This document shows positions 57,101 through 64,000 of a DNA stretch of 64,000 bases, piece by piece. This stretch comes from Mugil cephalus (lineage: Eukaryota; Chordata; Actinopteri; Mugiliformes; Mugilidae): the NCBI RefSeq assembly GCF_022458985.1, contig NC_061771.1:30430322-30494321 (forward strand), in the 5' to 3' direction. Numbering within the stretch: position 1 is the stretch's first letter; each line of letters opens with the position of its first letter. The notes beneath the pieces were generated by a model. The model ran no database searches. It had not been told where the DNA came from and saw only the letters and a program-made list of their open reading frames with translations. Position numbers and translations under genes: made by a program.

Positions 57101-60100
57101 AGGGCGGGGTTTTCAATCTCACAATCTATATAAATAGTCACAATTCCTAAAAATGTTGTAGGTTTTTCAGAAGAAAGTTTTGCATATGTCATCAATTTAG
57201 AAGGAGGGAGAGTGAGATTTTAGGTACAAGTAGTATAACATTAGATTAACTTACATACTTACGCTGGCACATAGGCAATCACACATTATACATTTACTGA
57301 CTTATATACCTACATACATACATACAAAGCACAAATATGGAGAATCAAGTATTTTATACAACCATTGACACCACACTCCCTAGTTGCAAAAGCATTTCAC
57401 TTGTTATTTTGTATTTCTATCAATCACCCAAAAGCATCTAAAATATATAGTATTATATGAAGGCGCAACCACACAAGCATATTATTTATTGAAAGAATAT
57501 AAATCAAGCATTTCAAAATGGTCATACTGTAGATCCTTTGTTTAATTGTTTCAAATGCTTCGAAACACTAAACCACTTCAACACAATTGCTTCAGATTGA
57601 TTCAGTGTTTCAGAAAGCTTCGGTTTCTCCATCACTAGTTACAGAACCATGGTTCTCTCTCATAGAACCTTGGTTACATTCTGTCTCATGGAACCAGGGT
57701 TACATCTTTTCTTTCATCCCGTCTTGTGGCACCATAGTTAGATCCTGTCTCACGGAAACAGGGTCACATCTTGTATCATAGAACCGGGGTTAAATCCTGT
57801 CTCAGACAACCAGGATTGTATCCTGTCTCATAGAACCAGGATTACATCTTGTCTCATAGAACTGGAGTTACATTGTCTCTTATAGAACCGGGGTTACATC
57901 CTGTCTCACACACCCAAGGTTACATCTTAACCCATAGGACCAGGCTTACGTCCTGTCTCATAGAACCAGGGTTACGTCCTGTCTCATAGAACCAGGGTAA
58001 CGTCATGTTTCATGGAACCGTGGTTACATCCTGTCTCAAAGAGCCAGGGTTACGTCATGTTCCATGTAAACTGGGATTACGTCCTCTCTCATAGAAGCAG
58101 GGTTACATCCTCTCTCATAGGGTTACGTCCTCTCTCATAGAAGCAGGGTTACATCCTGTCTCATAGAACCAGGGTTACATTGGTGACTCACCCTTTGCCT
58201 TTGTCAGTGCGGCTCTCGATGACGAGTCCTTCTACGGCACCGCTGGGTTCCGCCTTCAGCTCCAGAACCTCAGACAACGCCACCGTGGCTTCGGCCAGCG
58301 CCAGCAGGTTGTCGCCCTAGAAACAAAACCAGTTTCAGTATTTGCGAGCTAGATTCAGGTGGCTGGGGTGGACGGTAGCGGGTTTGAGGGTGTGAACCTT
58401 CAGGGCAGAGACGTGAATGGCCTGGACGTCTCCTCCAAACTCCTCACACACCACGTCGTGGGCAAGAAGCTCCTGTTTGACTCTCTGGGCGTCAGCCTGA
58501 GGTTTGTCGCACTTATTGATGGCTACGATAATCGGGACTGAGACAGAAGAGAAACGGGGGGTATTAGAAAAAAAACAAAAAAAAAAACAAGGCAAAGACG
58601 TACTAATACCTATTTATTCTTCTCAATAAATGTTGCATAGATTTATTATTGTATGTTGACTGTACAAACTAATCTAGTGTAACCAGAATATTGAATTCAT
58701 TATTTATTTATGACTTGGGACAATGCACATTAATTAACAGTGGTGCATTAGGCATCAGTGTAAATGTGCCAGACTTGGCACAAATGCTAAATTATAATAT
58801 TGTATAAACATAAGCATTTTGAGTCTTATGTGTGTGTCTATGTACCATGTTGTTGATGCTCAATAAACAGAAGAAATGAAATAAACAGAAGAAAAATGTC
58901 TGACCTCAGGTAACACAGACTCAGGTGTTCGGGTTCCTACCTTTGGCCCTCTTGGCGTGCTGGATGGACTCCACCGTCTGGTTCATGACGCCGTCATCGG
59001 CCGCCACCACCAGGATGACGATGTCGGTGGCGTCGGCTCCGCGGGCCCTCATGGAGGAGAAGGCGGCATGGCCCGGGGTGTCCAGGAAGGTGATCCTCTC
59101 ACCTGTAGGCAGCTGGACTAGAAGACAAGACCCACATGAACCTTAAAACCATAAAACTCATTTCCCGTTGCTTTCTCTGCTCTTCCTAGCCTCTGAGCCA
59201 ACAGTAGCCCCTCCTAACTTCCCAGCTAAGAGTAGCTCTTCTTAGCTTCCCAACTAGCCTGTCCTAGCTTCCAAGCTAAGAGTAGCTCCTTTTAGCTTCC
59301 CAACGAGCATCTCCTAGCTTCACAGCCAAAAGGAGCCCCTCCCAGCTAACAGTAGCCCCTCCTAGCTTCCTAGTTTCCCAGCTAAGAGTAGCTCCTCTTA
59401 GCTTCCCAACTAGCCTCTCCTAGCTTCCTAGCTTCCCAGCCAAAAGTAGGTCCTCCTTGCCCCTTAGCTTCCTGTTGACAGTAGCCCTTCTCAGCTTCCC
59501 AGTTAACAGTAGCCCCCACTTGCTTCCAAGCCTACCAGCTAAGAGTAGCTCCTCTCAGCTTCCTAGCTTCCCAACTAGCCTCTCCTAGCTTCCCATTGAG
59601 GAATAGCTCCTCCTAGCTACCTAGCCTCCGGTCTGACAAAAGTCCCTCCTAGCCTCCCAGCTTACAGTAGACCCTCGTAACTTCCTAGCTTCCCAGCTAA
59701 GAGTAGCTCCTCCCAGCTTCCCAGCTAACAGTAGCCCCTCCTAATTTCCCGGCTTCAACACTAAGAGTAGCACATCTTAGCTTCCTAGCCCCCCAACTAA
59801 AAGTAACCCCTCTTAGCTTCCTATCTTACCAGATAACAGTAGCCCCCCTAGCCTCCTAGCTACCTAGCATTTACCCAGAAAGGCTCCAATGTGCTGTGTG
59901 ATCCCTCCGGCCTCGGTGGAAACGATCTGGCTCTTCCTCAGACTGTCCAGCAGGGTGGTTTTACCATGGTCCACATGACCCATGATGGTGACCACCGGGG
60001 GCCGAGGCACCAGAAGGGACGGGTCAGCCGGGGGTCTGTCAGGGTCAAAGGTCAGACATCAGAGTCTATTTAGTTCTTTTATTGTGGTGGTCTGATCTGA

Positions 60101-60911
60101 ACAGACTTCCTGTTACCTCCTGTGGACGTCTCTGTTGGGTCTCTCTTTGCTCGTGCTTAGTTTGGCCCATTTGAACTTCATCCCTGATCTGGTCACCACC
60201 TCCTTAATCCAACGCTCCTCCAGAATCGAGTCCGGTTCCAGATAGTCCACGTCCACCGAGGTGTTCAGCAGAGCCTCCAACACATGATCTGAAAAACAAC
60301 AGAAAACTTTATTATTCGGCTCGACATCCAAGAATAAAACTTTACTGAACGTCACCATTCTTTGTACCGAAGTCTTTGTCCATGGCCTCAGCAAGAGCCG
60401 CCGCCGTCATCCCCTGTCGGATCTCCACTTCCTGTTTGTCCACCTTGGGTTTGACCTTTGGCGTCTTTTGACCTTTGCCCTGTAGACACAATGTTAATTT
60501 ACCTCCATAAATTATTATGATTAACAAAAATCTCAAATTCATGTGTCAGGTTCTACAAGTTTGTTTGTTGACTACCTAAATAGCTCAATAAAATAAAACA
60601 AACCCCACAGATTTTGGGGTTAAAAAAATGCTGTCAGGATCTAAAGCTCCAGCAGCTAACAATTAGCATGTAAACTTATAGTAAATGTCCAGTGGAGGGC
60701 AGGGTTCAACGCCTGACGTGTCCAGGTATGTGATTTGACACGGGACACTCACCTGTTTCGAGGCGAACCTCCTGTTCTGTAGAGAGGCGAGCAAGGGGGC
60801 GGAGCTCCGCGCAGGACACAGGGAGGGAGGGGACAGGAAGTTGCTGAGCAGGAAGGGCTCAACGTGGACGAGCCCTCGGGCCGCCCGCATCACTGATGAC
60901 ATCACATACAT
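54121..60911 (-). CDS. mtif2: Mitochondrial translation initiation factor IF-2, 13 coding exons
   Basis: Minus-strand exons: 60911-60753, 60479-60356, 60288-60117, 60035-59875, 59117-58941, 58537-58398, 58316-58192, 56867-56663, 56239-55987, 55918-55778, 55695-55531, 55291-55151 and 54290-54121. All junctions keep phase with GT-AG introns, giving 710 residues (human 727). It is the GTPase that brings formyl-Met-tRNA to the mitochondrial small subunit. G motifs: GHVDHGKT (about 171-178), [13 protein letters not shown] (218-222), NKCD (272-275) and SALK. The later domains include [16 protein letters not shown], the charged mitochondrial linker ([20 protein letters not shown]) and the end TSWDPGF. 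The start ATG (60911) lies two bases after an acceptor, so at least one non-coding exon lies upstream; this choice is the least certain point. The N-terminus is Arg-rich, as for mitochondrial import. Confidence 0.95.
56285..56585. repeat. Minisatellite in mtif2 intron (between exons 8 and 9)
   Basis: About a dozen units of roughly 24-26 bases follow the pattern CTCATAGAACCAGGGTTACATCCT. Confidence 0.85.
56930..57640. mobile_element. Possible hAT-type MITE in mtif2 intron
   Basis: The left part ATAGAGATGTTACGCTAGAAGC and the right part GAAGC(TT)...CCATCACTAGTTAC are imperfect inverted ends about 0.7 kb apart. GAAGC/GCTTC-rich patches lie at both sides (57045-57070; 57550-57630). The interior is AT-rich and non-coding. 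The call is weak. Confidence 0.3.
57640..58185. repeat. Minisatellite in mtif2 intron (between exons 7 and 8)
   Basis: About 20 diverged units of 24-30 bases follow the pattern TCTCATAGAACCAGGGTTACATCCTG, running up to within a few bases of the exon at 58192. The core is the same as at 56285-56585 and in sde2 intron 3. Confidence 0.85.
59185..59870. repeat. Minisatellite in mtif2 intron (between exons 4 and 5)
   Basis: It is a diverged array of AGTAGC(C/T)CCTC(C/T)TAGCTTCC units, each about 20-45 bases. It nearly fills the intron between exons 4 and 5 and stops a few bases before the donor of exon 4. Confidence 0.85.
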
Positions 60912-61084
60912 ACCTGCAGGGGAGACAGGTGAACTGTTTCCGGTTCCTGATAATCCTCTTCCTGTGTTTAATGCTCTGAATAACAATATTAAATACGTTG
61001 GAGCCTCCTATTGGATAATTACTGCATTATCCAATAGTGATTATCTTTCAGCTGGCAACAAGTTATTTAACCTCAACTAATGCA

Positions 61085-61690
61085 ATGAGCAGCTTCTCAT
61101 TCCTTAAACAACGTCATGGAAAAGATGTTTCAAATCATTGGTTGCATCAAGCAGAGAAAACATCTAAGGAGACTGAAGTAGAAACTACTAAAACTGTGTT
61201 AAGAACCGTCCAACGCTGCATTATTTAAAAACTGGAAGGATGGTGGGGAACCATCACGATGGGGCATCAGGGTAAGAAGAGATGCAGATGAAGCGATGCC
61301 CCCCATCATGTCTAGTGTTTACTGTACCAGCCTGTGGGGGCAGCGCTATGATCTGGGGTTGGTGCAGGAGCTCAGGTCCAGGTTCAGCAACATTCTGCCC
61401 AAAGACTGAGGTCAGCTGATGCCTGAATATACTGAATGACCAGGTTATTCCATCCGTGGAGGTTTTCTCCCCTGATGCCATATTCCAGGATTCATGGGGC
61501 TCAAATAATGAAAGATGATCAGGGAGCATGAGACCAGATCATTCAATTCAGATCAGTCCAGACCTGAACCCCACAGAGAATCTTTGGGTAAGACTCTTAA
61601 ATCATCGACACAAGATCTTATAGAAAAAATGAATGGACGGAAATAAACCTGTGACTTCTTATTGAAACAACAGCGCAGAGAATGATCTCG
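61085..61690 (+). mobile_element. Tc1/mariner transposase remnant
   Basis: Translated pieces show KTVLRTVQR near 61195 and a C-terminal SPDLNPTENLW motif near 61557-61590, the region of the catalytic Asp in Tc1-like transposases. Stops and frameshifts are frequent and the inverted ends were not found. Confidence 0.55.
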
Positions 61691-61899
61691 ACCTGAAGTG
61701 TTTGACCTTTTTTTTTTTATCCATTATAAGGAACAGTCACGTGACTTTGACATAACTACATGAATGCTAAACATGCTAAGACGTTAATAACCGAACCAGG
61801 GATCAGAGGGACAGGAAGTCTCTCTGATCCCTGGTTCGGTTCGTTCTGGTGGTTCTCTCACTTCTCTACCTTCTCCTCTTTCCTCTCAGCTCATCTTGG

Positions 61900-62060
61900 A
61901 GAAACTGTTTTGAGTCGCGTTTCACCGTGAGATGATCCTCCTGCAGGGCGCCGCCATGACAGTGAGTCCGCCGGGTCCGGGGAGGAGGAGGAGGAGGCGC
62001 AGTGGAGGGAGGTGCGCCCCCTGGTGGCCCGGAGGACAAAACGGGCCACGAAAGCGTCCA
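61900..62060 (-). promoter_or_regulatory. CpG-rich patch, candidate mtif2 promoter and non-coding exon
   Basis: This is the only CpG-rich interval in the 3 kb upstream of mtif2, containing GGCGCCGCC and CCGGACCCGGCGGACTC-type runs. On the minus strand a CACG|GTGAAA donor-like site lies at its edge (about 61920-61928), which could be the end of a 5' non-coding exon. An ATG in this patch would not be in frame with the first coding exon. This is inference only. Confidence 0.3.
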
Positions 62061-63110
62061 GTAGTTTCATTACAACGAATAGAATAATAACATATAATGA
62101 CAACATAATACTGATATTACTACTATTTCTACTACAACTAACAATAATAACAATAATAGTAAATAATAATAACAATTAAACTAGATATATAATCACGTTC
62201 CTCACAGGGAGGTGTTGTAGAGTGAAGATCTATGTATTCAGACATTTTAAGTCACTATTTCCTTTTAAATATTTCTATGTTCACCTCCTTTACCATCTGT
62301 ACCTATAACCATAAAGTTGTTAACTTAGCTTCTAAACTAAATAATAGAGAGACTATTATACTATAATATACTCGCTCTATAATATATGGCTCAAAGTGGA
62401 TCCATGAACGTTTTGATCTGCAGAAGATGAAATCACATCCACCATCTTCATCCCTTATTGTCAAGATCAGATATAAAACATGTATAAACTAACGAGGATG
62501 TCAGAGACTTTGCAGATAAACTAGATTCCACTGGACTCAGTAAGTAATTATTAGGGGTTAATGCCATGAACCACACAATCGATATGACACAGTTGTGATG
62601 AAATGTTTCACAGTAATGATTAAACATGGCGACACCTGCTGGCCAGCCTTCCACGTAGCATTAGCATGAAACAATAAAGGTGAAATAAACCAGTAAAGAC
62701 GACACAATGTTGAACAATAAGGTTTTAATGTTGTTGTTATAGAAAATTCTGGTGAAGCTGAGGAGAGGATTTGTGGGTTTCACCTGGACTAGATCTTCTA
62801 AATCTTTCTTTTTATGTGTACTTATTATGTAAACCAGTATGTTTGTGTGTCTAAGTGAGTGTATAATTGTTAATATAAACCTCCTACGCGCACAAATACT
62901 CTGCTCCTCTCTAAAAACCCACCAACGTTCCCATTTTTAAGCATTAACTCATAAAAGTTCTAAAACCTTGAAACTTGAGTTTTAATGTTTTCTGTTATTA
63001 TTATTATTTTAACTCTGTAACCACAACAAATGTCACATGTTTACCTGGTCAGGTGAGACTAAAGAGACAAAAAGATACCGACTCAATATTCAACTAGTTT
63101 CCTTCTGATT
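62061..63110. other. Intergenic AT-rich stretch
   Basis: I see no gene. It holds an AAT-rich imperfect microsatellite (62080-62180) and AT-rich sequence. Open frames below 95 codons show no recognisable features. Confidence 0.5.
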
Positions 63111-63114
63111 CCAG

Positions 63115-63620
63115 ACTTCTAATCTTCGTGCTAAGCTAGGCTAACAGTTTCCCCTCCTTCCAGACTTTGTACCGTGCCATGCTATGCTAACTGTTTCCCC
63201 TGCTTCTAGTCTTTGGGCTATGCTAAGCTAACAGTTTATCCTTCCAGTGTTTGTGCTAAGCTAGACCAAAAAGTTTGCCCTGTTTTTTTTTTTGTTTTGT
63301 TTTGTTTTTGTTTTGTTTTTTTGTTCTTGTGCTAAGCTAAATGAGCTAAAACTTTCTCCTTTCAGTCTTTGAGCTATGCTAAGCCAGGCTAACAGTTTCC
63401 CTTTCGAGTGTTTGTGCTGAGCTAGGTTAAAGGTTTGCCCAGTTTTCAGTCTTTGGGCTATGCTAGGTCAACAGTTTCCCCTTCCAGTGTTTGTGTTAAG
63501 CTACGCTAAAAGATTCTCCCTCCTTTTTTTTGTTCTTGTGTTAAACTAGGCTAGCAGTTTCCCCTCCCTTTCAGTGTTTGTGCTAAACTAGGGTAATCTG
63601 TTCTGGTTTATTTTATCTCT
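63115..63620 (+). repeat. Minisatellite with GCTAAGCTAGGCTAACAGTTTCCCC units
   Basis: Around nine diverged units of 50-60 bases read (T)GTGCTAAGCTAGGCTAACAG, then TTTCCCCT and a TTCCAGTCTTTG-type stretch. A run of TTTTG repeats interrupts it at 63283-63320. This unit type is common in teleost genomes. Confidence 0.8.
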
Positions 63621-64000
63621 ACAAACATTTCAGAGTCAGTCAGAGGGGAAACGTTGTTTCGATATTTACTTGTAGAGTGATGCTAATGCTATTTGTGAGG
63701 AAGTAAGGTATCAAACTGCTGCCTAAACATGACGGATAATAATGTTGGTTTTAATTAGCGTAGACGCTCCCATTAGCTTCAGTTAAAGGTGAATGAATGT
63801 TCCTGAAGAAATAAGAAAGACGAGACAGGATTCTGGTCATTGTAGCACAGTACAAAAGGTTTGTGCTTTCATTTTATATTTTATTTAAAATTCCAAATAT
63901 ACGTTCAGCATTTTTTGTTTTTTTTAAATCTGGATGTTCTTGTCCACATGCTGACTTTAAACTTTTCACGTCCTCCGGACGCTAAAGGAAGTAAAACACC

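Noticed and set aside
61910..61990. ATG in GCCGCCATG context in the CpG patch, considered as the start of a gene or of mtif2
   Set aside because: The plus-strand frame is very short, and the minus-strand ATG would not be in phase with the first recognised mtif2 exon.

Overview
The window is nuclear DNA of a bony fish, most likely a percomorph-type teleost. The evidence is vertebrate intron/exon structure, three recognisable housekeeping genes (mrps28, sde2, mtif2), and fish-type L2 and Rex1-like LINEs, Tc1/mariner, hAT and Harbinger-like debris with teleost 3' tails. No prokaryotic feature, CRISPR array or tRNA was seen.

Region 1 (1-9.1 kb) is a large inverted duplication. Arms of about 3.2-3.4 kb (1-3173 and 4472-7850) flank a 1.3 kb centre. 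Each arm carries the promoter and first intron of a gene for a six-repeat beta-prism (MABP-like) protein, plus an inverted copy of an APE-type LINE endonuclease fragment. The left gene runs off the window after its first codons. The right gene (7850-8733) is complete apart from a net +2 frameshift in single-base runs.

Region 2 (9.1-43.9 kb) is transposable-element territory. It holds a 1.2 kb fold-back element with internal tandem units, and a roughly 5.9 kb DNA transposon (about 13.75-19.66 kb) with roughly 0.7 kb terminal inverted repeats and a broken minus-strand gene that looks like an XPG-type nuclease plus Cys-rich protein (Academ-like by inference). It also holds a Harbinger-like element, a hAT MITE, a solo LTR with a 4-bp target duplication inside an L2 LINE, and a 2.1 kb tandem duplication of L2 plus flank. 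The stretch from about 13 to 31 kb has many homopolymer length differences against repeat copies elsewhere in the window, so its base-level quality is doubtful.

Region 3 (44.1-45.8 kb) is a third, intact MABP-like gene in direct orientation. Decayed pieces of the same promoter/intron lie just upstream (39.7, 41.8 and 42.85 kb), so this is an expanding and decaying tandem family.

Region 4 (47.8-61 kb) is a compact housekeeping block: intronless mrps28 (minus), then sde2 (plus, 8 exons), then mtif2 (minus, 13 coding exons). mrps28 and sde2 are head to head. sde2 and mtif2 are tail to tail and appear to share an overlapping bidirectional poly(A) signal. Introns hold minisatellites, some with a common core. 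Region 5 (61-64 kb) is intergenic: a Tc1/mariner remnant, a CpG-rich patch upstream of mtif2 and a GCTAAGCTA-type minisatellite.
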